Shown: piece after piece, positions 22,803 through 33,809 of the stretch | How positions within the stretch are numbered: the stretch's first letter is position 1 | How the letters are laid out: every line of letters starts with the position of its first letter | Source of the DNA: Stratiolaelaps scimitus | Lineage: Eukaryota; Arthropoda; Arachnida; Mesostigmata; Laelapidae | NCBI GenBank assembly: GCA_019614645.1 | Contig: JABWDB010000004.1 | Coordinates: forward strand, 17,608,001-17,672,000 | Length of the DNA stretch: 64,000 bases | Direction of reading: 5' to 3' | Notes under the pieces: generated by a model | Seen by the model: only the letters and a program-made list of their open reading frames with translations | The model's database searches: none | Told to the model about the DNA's origin: nothing | Program-made: the position numbers and the translations under genes

Positions 22803-24413
22803 GTGAGTCATTCGGGACAGGCTTATAAAAGTCTTTATCTTTGCTACAAATATGTCACTCCACAGCCTTGTTGGCAACTCTTCATTTTTTTTTTGCTAGC
22901 TAACTCAATATATTCTCTTTTTTCGAGCTGACCCTCAGCTGAGCCTCCCCTATCTGACAGGCCTCAGCTCTTAACCTTTAGGTATTACTATGAGGACCTG
23001 TCGGGGCCACCTTTGCTTATTCTTTGCCTTACTCGCACCTGACAAGAATCTTCAGATAAAGAAAGATATTTAACTAACTCAATATATTAGGCTTACTCAA
23101 ACGTTTATATATACCACAGCTCAAAAGTCGACTCATGCCAACTGCAGAAGCGGATGCGGCGAACGGGCCAAATCCGCGCATTCTCTTACTCACTGTGAAG
23201 ATAACCTCTCACTGCTGCTAATTTCGTTTGCGAATGTTTTACAGATAAGCTATTCTATCCAATTCCAACTGCGCCGGCTACACGAAAAATTTGGACAGAT
23301 CTCGTAAGTGCGCACCTACGCTTGTCGATAACCAATTCCGATTCAATATACTGGCCTACCCTGGTAAACTTTGACCATCCGTGGAAGCATCTCTTAGGTT
23401 ACAAACGAACGTGAGCGAATTGCCTACAGTGCTGCCCATGTCTCACACAGACAATGCGGCCGTTATCGCGCTCTTTTCACAAGGGACAGCTCGGATACGA
23501 GAACGGCCCGGCCCGATCGCTCGAGTTCATCGATGGACCTCCCCAAAATGCTCAGTTGATTTAATTTATCACCTTCTCATGTTGATTCGAATTCATCTGA
23601 TGTAGATAGTGCTGAACGCAATTGAAGTGCCCCCATAAGCATTATAGCCGGATAGGATATTCTTCGAGGTTGAGATTATCAGCAGCGGATGGCTAGGGAG
23701 ACGGCGCGTCTTACAAGATTGCTTTTTCGTTTTCATGTTCACACCTTAGATTCGGCGACACAATTTGAGTTCCGGTTCAATTTTCACGAACTACGTTTGC
23801 TCCGACCATTTCTCTGCTGATCAAAAGCTGCAAAATGGTCACCTCAAGGTGAGAATGACATATATTCCTATGTCGATATCTAATTCGGGGATGGACGCGG
23901 AACTGAATGTGCCGCGAACAATTCGAGCAGCTGGACTCCTGTTCAGCGTCAGTTGATAATCCTCCCCATGTTTCAACTTGTGTTCATCGATCGGTGAAAA
24001 TAGCCAACAAGAAAGCCAAGAACTACTGTTGTACGATTTCGATTTAATATTTCTGTTGCATGCTGTGTTTTCACTGAATTTGTTTTACAATTATTGACTG
24101 GAGTGCATTCGATTGTTCATTACTAGAGCTACTTGGGAATGTGTACCCTGTACTGTTTTGCTGTCATCTTTGCCGGGCATACAGGATTCTATATAGGTTT
24201 TTGAGTAATTTCACTCGTGCCTGGAAACGAACAATATCCTGGAATTGTGCTTTGTTTTTGTAAATTGAACGGACAACACCTTTAACTGCGATTTCTGGTC
24301 AGGTTCCGATTGAGCTGGACCAATCATCTGGTAGTGAACAATGGTGATGGCGTATTGGGGCAACATTCTCCTCGATCTAAAATGCGAACGCGTTGAATGT
24401 ATATATATTATAT

Positions 24414-24451
<38 letters not shown>

Positions 24452-26630
24452 CCTTCAACGCTTTATATATAACTCAACAAATCGGTACAAAGAATACACA
24501 TTTGAGGCATTTATTCCGTATCAGATTAATGTATACGTGTCAAATAACATACATCCCCTAAAGAACAGCGCATATGACGTCGCATGCAGCCTGCTACAAT
24601 AAAATGTGTCATGTTTCAGTTCTGCGAAATGATAACACACCCTCAGTTATCGAGTGTTCTCGCTGAATTAATCCAGTTTGTGTTGAGCATTCAAGCTGTA
24701 CTGTAGTCATGGGACGCGCTTCGAGTCTTACTGATGCAGAGAAAGCAGTTATTACTGCTTTACACCAAACAGGAAAGACCCAGGCTGCAATTTCCAGAGA
24801 AATTAGCCGAAGTCGTCGCGTAGTGCAAAATTATTTACGCAGTCCGTCGACGTATGGTACTAATAAGTCTAAAGGACGTCCACGAATAATCAGCAAGCGA
24901 ACTGCCATGCACATTTGTCGATTGGCCTCGAATTCGACCATAAGTTGTGAAGCAATCAGGCAAGAGTTGAACCTTCAGGTTCATAGATCAACAGTTTTAA
25001 ATACGATTAAGCGTTATCCGCATATCATACGGGCGCAAGTGAAGACAAGACCTCGTATTCAACAACGCCACATGACTGCCCGACTAAACTTTGCCCGCAA
25101 CAATATGGCCAGAGACTGGAAATTGGTGAGTATTGGGGCAACGTTTTTTAAAGAGTATGTTGTGGGTACACATCTATCAAAGGTAGTGTGTTGTTTCAGA
25201 TCATCGTTCAGATGCATGACATTGAAACCCTAGAGTGGCCATCATGTTCTCCTGATCTCAACCCGATGGAGAACCTGTGGGGCATTCTTGTGCGAAGAGT
25301 ATGTGCGTCGAATCGACAGTATACATCCGTGGAAGCTCTAAGAGAGGCGTTGTTGAAGGCCTGGGAAAGGGTCAGCGACCTGATCCTGCTAAATCTCGGT
25401 GCTGGTATGCCAAACCGAGTCTTTGGCGTTATAATTAGCAAGGGCGGGGCCACACGGTACTGATTAGCGCAAGAACACGAGAATTAATTCTGCGAGAACA
25501 CTCGATAACTGAGGGTGTGTTATCATTTTGCACAACCGAAATATGACACATTTTATTGTAGCAGGCCGCATGCGACGTCATATTCGCTCTTCTTTGTGAT
25601 GTGTATATTATTTGACACGTATACATTAATCTGATGCAGAATAAATGCCTCAAATTTGTATTCTTTGTAACGATTTGTTGAAATATAAGGTGCGTTAAGT
25701 TTATGCACACCACTGTATATATATACACTGAGTCTAACATGGTGTAATTTTGCATTTGTTCGTCTTTCCTTCACAGGGAAATGCAATACCGATTATATTT
25801 AATGTTCAACGCAGACCGGTTGTCGACTGCCTCTACTGTGGTATGTCCTTCGACAACCGTGGCAGGCTTCACTCGCACGACTCCACGGTAAGTACATACC
25901 TAGATAAATAAATAAATCGTCTGCGATTTAAATGGATCTAGTTCGCATATTCATTTAAAATTGGTAAGATTTTATAGAATAATCACAGCCACATGAAGGG
26001 AAGAAGACAAAAAGCAAATGACATTGATAATTTAATAAATTGAATTTAAGCGTGTGTCTGTGTGTATCACTTTTTATTGCTCTGCGAGCAGATGCACCTT
26101 CACGAGAGCCGCCGCTGGAAACTTGAATGTGAAACCGAGTGTGTTCCCCAGGGGTCCCTCTTCGATGGCAAATCGGAGTGTCGGGTAAGCATATTAGTGG
26201 AGATTGTCATACTGATGATTGTGTTGCCTCGTCTTGGCTGGACATACACCACAGAGCTAGAGCTTCACTGACGCAGCGATCACGAGGGGAACAACGTATC
26301 TGAATCGCCGCCACGACGTATCGGGTCGATCCGGTGACGTCTCAACTCGCTGAGACCAAGGCAGGGTTCACTTTTTAGCAATTCATGTAAATCTTACATA
26401 CTTTTCAGGACTGTAGTAAGCGCCGGGAAGTCTACAAGCAGATGGACGAGCTGCGCCGGGATATTCAACAGTCGACAACTGAATTACACAGCTTTGCGCA
26501 GATACATCATAGCGGACGCCTTCGGCTTGATCTCCCCACTCCTTGCGATGAAACATTTTCGTTGGCTGATGACAAGACTCAAACGAGCAAGCCGAAGGGT
26601 GAAACCTGCCGGGACATGGTCAATGATTAG
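22556..26630 (+). CDS. THAP domain protein with C2H2 finger and coiled coil
   Basis: Six exons (22556-22802, 23245-23303, 23750-23848, 25777-25887, 26092-26184, 26409-26630) join in phase to 831 nt, 276 residues. THAP domains are zinc-dependent DNA-binding modules shared by animal transcription regulators and P-element-type transposases. Here C70-x4-C75-x43-C119-x2-H122, conserved Trp99 and the closing GNAIPIIF (residues 136-143) define it. A C2H2 finger follows (C153-x2-C156-x3-F-x5-L-x2-H169-x4-H174), then C185-x3-C189-x12-C202-x2-C205, then a short coiled coil (about 207-235). The first 69 residues are Ala/Gly/Arg-rich and low-complexity; most THAP proteins start directly with the domain. 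No HCF-1-type [DE]HxY motif was seen. A nuclear DNA-binding role is inferred from the domain; the targets are unknown. It lies head-to-head with NDC80. Confidence 0.87.
23245..23303 (+). CDS. THAP gene exon 2
   Basis: 59 nt between ttttacag and |gtaagt, encoding KLFYPIPTAPATRKIWTDL: the F-x-(F/Y)-P ... R-K-x-W core of a THAP domain. Confidence 0.85.
23750..23848 (+). CDS. THAP gene exon 3
   Basis: 99 nt between accttag and |gtgaga, encoding IRRHNLSSGSIFTNYVCSDH then FSADQKLQNGHLK; it holds the Cys-x2-His zinc ligands. Confidence 0.88.
24417..24450. repeat. (TA)n microsatellite at the left edge of the Tc1 relic
   Basis: About 16 TA units where the left terminus of the element should be. Expansion from the TA target site is a plausible origin (inference). 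Confidence 0.85.
24473..24672 (+). repeat. Left inverted arm of the Tc1 element
   Basis: Begins CTCAACAAATCGGTACAAAG and pairs at roughly 90 percent by eye with the complement of 25481-25680. The terminal 35 bp present on the right side are not recognisable here. Confidence 0.85.
24709..25463 (+). pseudogene. Tc1-type transposase relic, catalytic centre deleted
   Basis: The first part (24709-25125, starting MGRASSLTDAEKAVITALHQ) is the paired helix-turn-helix DNA-binding half, including a GRPR linker-like KGRPRIISKR. The second part (25200-25463) has SPDLNPMENLWG, which contains the last catalytic Glu, and the C-terminal end. The roughly 120 residues between, carrying the two catalytic Asp residues, are absent, so it cannot transpose itself. 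The junction 25126-25199 starts GTGAGT and ends TTTCAG and keeps both halves in one frame if removed. Confidence 0.88.
25481..25715 (-). repeat. Right inverted arm of the Tc1 element
   Basis: Reverse complement of the left arm plus the terminal 35 bp ending CACTG|TA on the plus strand. Confidence 0.85.
25777..25887 (+). CDS. THAP gene exon 4
   Basis: 111 nt between ttcacag and |gtaagt. It starts with GNAIPIIF, the closing motif of the THAP domain, and ends with most of a C2H2 finger (CLYCGMSFDNRGRLHSH). Confidence 0.88.
26092..26184 (+). CDS. THAP gene exon 5
   Basis: 93 nt between gagcag and |gtaagc, phase 0/0. It supplies the final His of the C2H2 finger (MHLHESRRWKLE), then CETECVPQGSLFDGKSECR. 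Confidence 0.86.
26409..26630 (+). CDS. THAP gene exon 6 with stop
   Basis: 222 nt after tttcag. It begins DCSKRREVYKQMDELRRDIQ (short coiled coil) and ends GETCRDMVND then TAG. Confidence 0.86.
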   Translation, partial: DCSKRREVYKQMDELRRDIQQSTTELHSFAQIHHSGRLRLDLPTPCDETFSLADDKTQTSKPKGETCRDMVND

Positions 26631-26970
26631 TCAATTAGCTAATGATAGGATCGGGTGTGATGCGTTTGTCCAGTCGTAGATTCGAGAGCAACCGGTTGAG
26701 ATTCAGTACCACGCCCATGATCTTGTGCAAATTGTGTACAATAATTGAAATGTAGAAATAGAATCATGAGATGTGAAATATAATTGTAATTATCTGATGC
26801 GTTCGAAGTGTTGGTGGTGAGGTTCCAAAAGTGGACAAAATGCCAAAGACGGCCGTGTCAGCAGGACAGCGTTGTGTATAAAAGTGTATAAAAGTGGTGT
26901 GATGAAGCCACCGTTCTGTTGATCAGAATGTATGTATTGAAGAGAGTCTTTTCTATGGGAATCGGTCAAT

Positions 26971-26976
26971 AATAAA
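26971..26976 (+). promoter_or_regulatory. Polyadenylation signal of the THAP gene
   Basis: AATAAA 341 bp past the stop. Confidence 0.55.
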
Positions 26977-26979
26977 TGC

Positions 26980-28005
26980 AAAGTGTGCATCTTATGTAAC
27001 GAGAATTGGTTTTGCCTTAATGCTATGGCGGTTTTAACAAGAACTGTGGTCTGAAAGTTTGTGACCGTTAAGAAATCGTCAGTTCATTTGGGATTTAGAC
27101 CTATGGGTTTGCTAAAAAGGTCATGAAGCAACGGCAAGCCTAACAGCATACATTTTTCTGACTTAAGCATTGTGATAATTATAGTTCCGCTAATATACCA
27201 ATAAACCTTTACGTTTCCCCTATCGAATAGAAATTGTGTACAGGATAGCACTTAACACTACAGACATAAATATAAAGAATGAGTAGTTCAATATAACACG
27301 CCGCTATATACCCCTCGGCGCCATTGGAAGTCCTCGGACGAGAAAGCCGCACATCCCATTTGCAGGTTGCATCATGTGGATACGGGAGAAAATTGGACAA
27401 TTTCGTATATGCCGCATGTTTCAACAACAGTTATCTATTACACCGTTGGCCCGGAGTATCCCAATCGATCACATGTCCTTAGATATTGGTTAGTAATCAG
27501 GGCGTATCTCAAGTAACCAACTCATTACTGTTGCGGATGGTTGGCCCCGGTCCTTCGTCCGTCGGACATTTCCCAGTGTGTCTCTTATGGCTGAAATACT
27601 GTGAGACACGTCGGGAACAAAATTCACACCTCCCCGAAGCCACGGCAAGGTAACCATACCCAAAGAGCAATCTGCCAGAGAGGTAGAGATCTACTTCCTT
27701 TGTTATTTCGTTTTTCAGTAATGACCCCCTCTTCCACCAGTTGTCCCTATTCCTTAGCTGTAAAAAAACGCTGCAGCTCCGTTAATAAACCAATAAAAGT
27801 GTTGTGTTGTATTGTTGTAATCAGAAGTAAGAATATCTTCGGTGCAAGACTTTTCAACACGTATACGTTAAGATATATTTGGCAGAGAAATAATATTTCT
27901 TACAGGACGAGTATGTGCTTGTCGACAAGCGGTTGTTGGTTTACCATTTAGCCTTAGTTTTTGTGGATGATGCTTTAACTTGGCAGATTAACAATTAATC
28001 TGCAC

Positions 28006-28049
<44 letters not shown>

Positions 28050-29418
28050 TTATATATATATATATGTGCCAAATCTCTTAAATTGGATTCTGCTTCAATA
28101 ACAGGTATTAAGATAGGCCTCAATCTCTCGGCATTAATTAAAACTTGATAGATCCGTCTCTCTACTGCAGCCTCGTACAGTCTCTCCGAAATAGATCTTA
28201 TTCGGTTCCCCGTTTACCAATTCGCCTTTGGTAGCATGGCCACATCTAGAACCAAACCTATCTTTCAGCTGCCGCTGGTTTGGGCGATCTCCCTGTTTCG
28301 GTTGTGTTGGTCCATGCTGATAAACGGCACCTTGAGCCTCTTACCCTGCCGGGAGCATGGCACGACTTGTACGTGTATATCTCTGTGGGTGTCGTCCTCT
28401 CTCATATCTAGCATATCGTTGTTGTTCACTCACCGTCCGCGCTACGGCGCCACGAGAGCTAGAGAAAGCACAAGAGCTGTGCAAAGGCAAAAGCACCCTT
28501 GTGTTGTCGAACGCTGAGCATCTTGATTGCGACCATTCAACAAGGCTGGCTGCCCACTAGGTAAAATAGTACCGCCGGGACGGATCGAAATCATCGTCAC
28601 CCTTACGTGAACAATGGATTGTTGACAAAGGAAATGCTTAGGTGGTGGTGGCTGTGTGAGGAAAATATCACGAGTGAAGGTTGAATACCGAGTGCGCGCT
28701 TCATCTCTAGGACACGTAGCCTAGGGTAGGTACAACAAGTTGTGTGTATCACATTGCGCAAACAGCTGGAATCAGCTAGGTACGGTGAATTGGAATGAAA
28801 GGTTGGCATTCGTGTTCTTAAATATAGCGTTCATTTATACATTTTATTTTCTATTGATAGTGGTTGATGGGGAATCTCTAGCACGCACTGGGTTTCAGAT
28901 CTATGAAGATCTTCATGTGGTGGTGTGTGGCTTGCAGCCACTGAAAAGCGGTGCTCTACCTCTCTGAACCTTATTAGGTGGTGTCCCTGTAGGTATTATC
29001 TAATAATTACATTGAATAATTGTGGTGATCGGGGCAGCTTTGTGGACAGCCTCTAAGGAGTATTGGTTCAGGCCAAAACATGATAGCATATCAGCTAACT
29101 GTAATGGAAGACTTGGACGGCATTCTTACTATTGTATTATTATTATTAATATTAATCTATCGGTAAATCTGTGGTCTACTATCTACTATATATCCCAAGG
29201 ATTGCAGTGAGCATCGGTGCTGACCCGTGTTTGGGTTGAATTGTAGTTGAGTAAGGGAATAGACTAATAAGATAATTTTGTTGATTTCATTAACCCCACA
29301 ATGGTGTCACTCGAACGTGTATCGCTGGTTCTATCTTTTGACGGCGGGACTGGGCGGTCTTTGCGGTTCTGCTTCAATACTAACATTACATTTTGTGATG
29401 AAGATCTTCTTTATTCAG
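26980..29418. other. Intergenic region between the THAP gene and TMEM120
   Basis: 2.4 kb. It holds a LINE-like 3' tail near 27767-27800, a long TA tract at 28007-28066, and a GC-richer stretch at 28230-28565 ending in a donor-like CCACTAG|GTAAAA that could be a 5' non-coding exon of TMEM120 (inference). No coding gene was recognised. Confidence 0.5.
28007..28066. repeat. (TA)n microsatellite
   Basis: About 60 bp of TA with one TTTATT interruption, preceded at 27983-28003 by a 9-bp inverted repeat (GCAGATTAA, 3-nt loop). Confidence 0.85.
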
Positions 29419-29440
29419 ATACTCATACGGAGCAATAACA

Positions 29441-29530
29441 ATGGCCACTCTCGGTGACGACAGGACCAGATTACAGGCGATGGCCGACGAACTTGAGAGA
29501 CTCCACCAGGAGTATGGAGAGAAGCTACAG
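29441..29530 (+). CDS. TMEM120: TMEM120 coding exon 1
   Basis: The exon itself starts at 29419 after ttattcag; the ATG is at 29441. Encodes MATLGDDRTRLQAMADELER then LHQEYGEKLQ; donor |GTCAGG, phase 0. Confidence 0.85.
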
Positions 29531-32500
29531 GTCAGGGGACATATATATGATACATTAGCTAACTTTGACAAAGTCATCGACTTGCTGGATTAAGACAATA
29601 TGAGAGGAAACCTGCTAGCTAACGCTAGAACGTGAAATTCTTATTCCTTTCGAAGAGGCACCCGTTACATAGGCAGTTTTTAAACAAGAGTTCATACAAG
29701 ACAGTCGCGCCACGTGGTTAGTCTACGTTTAAATGTATGCCATATGGACGACCATCGGGATGGATCTCAACAGGAACCCCGTTCCTCTTACTCTGGTGTC
29801 CCGGATAATACATATAACAGTCAGCAGCTCGATCGAGCGAATGATATTGTTTCCAATGGAAATTAACGAGCCGGAGCTCCAGTCCGGTCTTTTTTCATCA
29901 TCACCATCCGATGGAACGCGGGCTGTTTTTTTTTTATTTGAATTTCGTTATGAACATGCAATCGATCTGATCACACCTTTAAGACATCTATTGTCGATGG
30001 ACAACTAATGTCAACACACATTATTTCGGGTGGCCGACGCAATGTAATTGTCCCTGAACCCTGAGCAATTGCAGATTTGCTCAATAGGCTGATACCGCCA
30101 ACTACTGACCCACTCCGAAACGATTCCCTTTTTGTTACTAAACTAAATAATACTTCTCAACCTTCTAGGACTAGAGTAAATCGATCTGCGATCAATCTCT
30201 TAGCCGATTCTCTCACAATTGTACGGTTTAGTTGTGTTATGTAACATTTCTATTATCTATCTATTATTCTATGTCGTCCTCACCCCCCCCCCATAATCCC
30301 TAGAAATACCGACCTACCGTATGTTTGAATAAACGATTTCTATTATTATAGATATATGTATATATATATATTTTTTTTTTTTGAGCTCAGTTCTAATTAC
30401 AATATTACTTTCATGTTTGGTCGACTCTTAAGCCAGCCTTTCTTGCGTCACTCAGCCACCAAAAGGCGGTCCAGAAAAGTGAAGAGTTCTGTGGGAAACA
30501 GGTGAAGCATCTGCTGCACCATCTCGTTCCGTTGCGAGCACAGATAGAAAGGTAACAATATCAGCTGAGGCAAGGACAAGCTTTGTCAATGAGTTGGCGG
30601 CCAAACGATACGATTCAGCTGGCGTACGTCAGACTTGATAGAATATATAGTGGCTTTGGAGGAGGCTGGCAATTTGTTTTAGCACGGAAATATATCAAGT
30701 TCCCGCGATGCTGTCTACAGTTGATTAATTGCTATTTGTCGTCATCCATAAATTAGCGCCTATTTTCTGACACCTCTTACCATTTAGAGAATCCCGGCAA
30801 AAGGCCTTGCCTGAGATGCAGCGGGTTTCCCGTATTCGCTAATTATAATAGCTAATTAGTGACCAGGAGCTTATTCCGTTTTTCGCAGGATGAAACCATC
30901 TCGAAAAGACAGAAAAAGTAATGAGCAAGATCCAGCTGTCGCGAAGGCAGTACAAGAATTGGATTTGCACGCCAAGGAGCTGGAGGGTGCTATCAAACTC
31001 GTGAAACGTAACTTGCCATCACCTGCAGGAAAGTATCTTTACCTCGTCCTGGGCTCCGTGAGCGTATCCATGCCTAGCAACAGGCTAAAGCTCAACTACA
31101 AGATTGAATATGAAAAGTACGTAGAGCAGCACCATCGCAGGGGGGAGCATTCAATCCGACAATAGTCGGTTATGATTACAAAAGACCAAAGTGCTTACGA
31201 CTTTGAAGTTGGTATTCTTGTAAAGATAAAGAGAAAATAGCCAGAGTGTTCGTTAGACAGGGCAATCTGCAGAGTCTTGCAAAATCAGTAAACCACGCAG
31301 TGGAGGTTGTATCAAAACCGATGCATGAGGCTGTACTATAGAATGAAAGAGTTGAATGTCATGGGCAATCAGTAAAAACCCCAATGTCCAGTAAAATGTT
31401 TCTTGTGAAACCGTTTTTTGCCGGTGATTGATTCTCATGTCCTGCTGATTTCAGCTTCAAACTGGTGGTAACGTGGGCTTTGCTAGCTCTGTCGGTGATA
31501 TGCCTATTCCGAGGTCCTGGAACCCGCTGGGATCCCGTGCTCATGTTTGGGCTCGTCTGGTTCTACTGTACGCTCACGATTCGGGAATCAATTCTTAAGG
31601 CCAATGGATCTAAGTATGATTGACATTCTTTTTTTATCATCAAACCGCTAGGCAGTTTCATGTCGCCTACGGTGGCATGCAACACAATTTTTATTATTCA
31701 TACTCACTCGCTCTTATTTGTACGATGCGAAAACGTCAACGATGGTTTTACAGGGGAGGATGCTACCTATTAAACAAAGACCAAACGACATTGTGTAATG
31801 AACGCTCTCTGGTGATTTCCTCCTTATTTTTGCCAAGAATATCAAACGTTCCTTTGTGTTCGTTATTTCAGTATCAATGGTTGGTGGAGGATGTACCATT
31901 TTTTGGCTACCGGTCTATCCGGAGTAACCGTCCTCTGGTTAGTATATCACAACTAACATTGTAAAATATGTTATGAAATACACAGACACTCATTGTACCT
32001 CGTAAATTACTGAGCAAACTATGACGCCAGCGCGCTTCCATGTCCGTGAGTGGCATGATTCAGAGATTAGGCAAATATCACAAATATCGAATAGAATAAC
32101 GGTTTTTTTTGAACGAAAATGGTGGGGTAATTGAAGCCCCCCCTCAGATATGATACGTGTATCATATGGTATCATACATACGATAACGATTTCAGGGCTG
32201 ACAAACAAGGATTCCAACTGCATCTTCGTAGCTGTTTTCTGGCCTATACGTGTGTGATGCTGATAGCTCATCAAATGCAATATCGATATCAAGCTGGAAC
32301 GCTGTATAGATTACAGGTGGGTACCTGCGTAAGGGTGTTAGGTATTCGCATTTACTCGCTATTCTGTGCCGTATGCTCAAAAGGCGGTGATAATCTACCC
32401 AGACGGTCTTCACATAATAACCTGTTTTTGCGTTTGTGATTTGTGTTCATGCTAATCATCAGCTACAATATGAGAGCTGGCAGTGGAACGAATGTATATA

Positions 32501-33555
32501 TATATATATATATATTGATAACAGTAATGGCAAAGCTTCAGGGTGATCTTTGCAAATTTCAACTGGAAAGCTGTTGAGAGTTCATCTACGGCTGATTTAT
32601 GGTCGAGTCAGTGGAGAATATTAGCATTTTGTGGCACCAAATGGTGATTATGCGATAAACGAGCAACACTTCGAGATAATGAAAGCACGCAAACGTATAT
32701 TTTCTCCGTAAACATTACGCGTATATTATATGCATGAATTGTAGGCGTTGGGAGAGACGCCGAGCGGCAGTGCCAGTGTGAACCCAATGGAAGTGAGTGT
32801 CGAGGGTGTTCGCTCTATGTTGGCCGGACCTATGCTGCGGGACTTCTTTCTACTCATGCCATTCCTTTACGCTGTCTACGTAAGATCGGATTTACGATTT
32901 TTCTACATATCTAACAGCGACCGCATTGTATAATATCATCCGTCTATTCCATTATGCATTAAACTTGACAGTCTGAAACAAAACGCACGACAATGACAGA
33001 TATTCAATAGTAGTTTTTGTATAATTCATCCGGGCTTAAATTTCCACTAGTCTGCCCCGCTGTCAATTCGTCAAAGTCATGAACCACTTCAGCAAGGTTT
33101 TAAGCATTTATGACTGAAGTGATTTATATGGACAATTCGAGAGTGGAAACGCTCATTTAAGGATGAACAAACCTTGGGGGATTTCAGGAATGCATGACGC
33201 ACATGCGCGTCAGTCAGCTCGTAGTGTAAGGCTCACAAAACCCCTAAAAACTTTGGTTGCGCCGCCCCGCGCCCCGCCCCAAGTGGGAGATAGAACGAAC
33301 TATTTAGCGGTCTCTTTCATTCTCTATTAATTTATTGGCTTCATGTAGTTGTTGCAGCTGCTAATGCTCTACCTCGTCGTCGAGCTGATTACGTCGAAAC
33401 CGGAGTTGGCCACGTGGCACGCGGTGTCGGCGGCTGCCTTCTTCGGAGTGATGTTTGTAGGCAATGTGTACAATACAACAACAGCGATCTATTCGAAGTG
33501 CAAATCATTCCTTCCCGATCCGCTTCATCTCGTCAGGAAGTTCACGTCACACTAG
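29441..33555 (+). CDS. TMEM120: Transmembrane protein 120 (TMEM120/TACAN family), complete
   Basis: Eight coding exons (29441-29530, 30433-30551, 30889-31116, 31455-31613, 31872-31937, 32196-32316, 32745-32879, 33349-33555) join in phase to 1125 nt, 374 residues; human TMEM120A has 343. The N-terminal third is a soluble coiled coil. It is followed by the family block YLYLVLGSVSV (exon 3), then six hydrophobic segments in exons 4-8 holding the signatures VWFYCTLTIRESIL, GWW (residues 202-204) and YRYQAGTLYRLQ. Mammalian homologues sit in the nuclear envelope and ER, are linked to adipocyte differentiation, bind coenzyme A and resemble fatty-acid elongases in fold. TMEM120A was also proposed as a mechanosensitive channel, which is disputed. 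The ATG at 29441 has A at -3 and G at +4; a spliced 5' UTR is implied by the acceptor at 29418. The acceptor of exon 2 is the least certain point. Confidence 0.92.
30433..30551 (+). CDS. TMEM120: TMEM120 exon 2, coiled coil
   Basis: Starts after tcttaag, chosen because it alone keeps phase 0 without a stop. Encodes PAFLASLSHQKAVQKSEEFC and continues to LRAQIE plus two bases; donor |GTAACA. Confidence 0.72.
30889..31116 (+). CDS. TMEM120: TMEM120 exon 3
   Basis: 228 nt between ttcgcag and GAAAA|GTACGT. Ends LVLGSVSVSMPSNRLKLNYK then IEYE, the conserved block before the first membrane helix. Confidence 0.9.
31455..31613 (+). CDS. TMEM120: TMEM120 exon 4, membrane segments
   Basis: 159 nt between gatttcag and TCTAA|GTATGA. 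Contains KLVVTWALLALSVICLF and LVWFYCTLTIRESILKANGS. Confidence 0.93.
31872..31937 (+). CDS. TMEM120: TMEM120 exon 5
   Basis: 66 nt between atttcag and CTCTG|GTTAGT. Encodes INGWWRMYHFLATGLSGVTV; the paired Trp and nearby His match the family's cofactor-lined membrane core. Confidence 0.9.
32196..32316 (+). CDS. TMEM120: TMEM120 exon 6
   Basis: 121 nt between atttcag and TTACAG|GTGGGT. Encodes ADKQGFQLHLRSCFLAYTCV and MQYRYQAGTLYRLQ. Confidence 0.9.
32745..32879 (+). CDS. TMEM120: TMEM120 exon 7
   Basis: 135 nt between ttgtag and GTCTAC|GTAAGA, phase 0/0. Starts ALGETPSGSASVNPMEVSVE and ends FLLMPFLYAVY. Confidence 0.9.
33349..33555 (+). CDS. TMEM120: TMEM120 exon 8 with stop
   Basis: 207 nt after catgtag. 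Begins LLQLLMLYLVVELITSKPEL; last membrane segment AAAFFGVMFVGNVYNTTTAI; ends VRKFTSH then TAG. Confidence 0.9.
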   Translation: MLQLLMLYLVVELITSKPELATWHAVSAAAFFGVMFVGNVYNTTTAIYSKCKSFLPDPLHLVRKFTSH

Positions 33556-33802
33556 CCATCGGTCATCATAATTGGGATGGAGAATATTTCTGGGTCGCGG
33601 AACGAATGTTCTAGATATAAACGACGTTTTTTTTGTTCTTCATTTTTTTAAGTTGAAAGAAACCGACAATGCATCTCATGCCGAGAGCTAAGACATATTT
33701 TTATCCTGCGCTACGCATCTTAGTGGACGAATCGTGAGCTAGCGAGAATTTTACTATGCATTTTACTGCTGAACAAGCTTTTAGCCAACGGCAGTGACAT
33801 CG

Positions 33803-33808
33803 AATAAA
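33803..33808 (+). promoter_or_regulatory. Polyadenylation signal of TMEM120
   Basis: AATAAA 248 bp past the stop. Confidence 0.5.
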
Positions 33809-33809
33809 A

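Larger units (their letters stand above)
24451..25715 (+). mobile_element. Decayed Tc1-family (Tc1/mariner) transposon in THAP intron 3
   Basis: About 200-bp inverted arms, 24473-24672 and 25481-25715, flank a transposase relic. The right terminus reads (as reverse complement) CAGTGGTGTGCATAAACTTA next to a TA dinucleotide, as expected for Tc1 elements. The outermost left end is missing and replaced by a (TA)n tract at 24417-24450. The element lies on the same strand as the host gene, inside the 1.9-kb intron between the exons carrying the THAP CxxH and its closing motif. Confidence 0.9.

Noticed and set aside
22820..22830. TATAAAAG resembling a TATA box
   Set aside because: It falls inside THAP intron 1, after the exon carrying the first zinc ligands, so it is not the gene's promoter.
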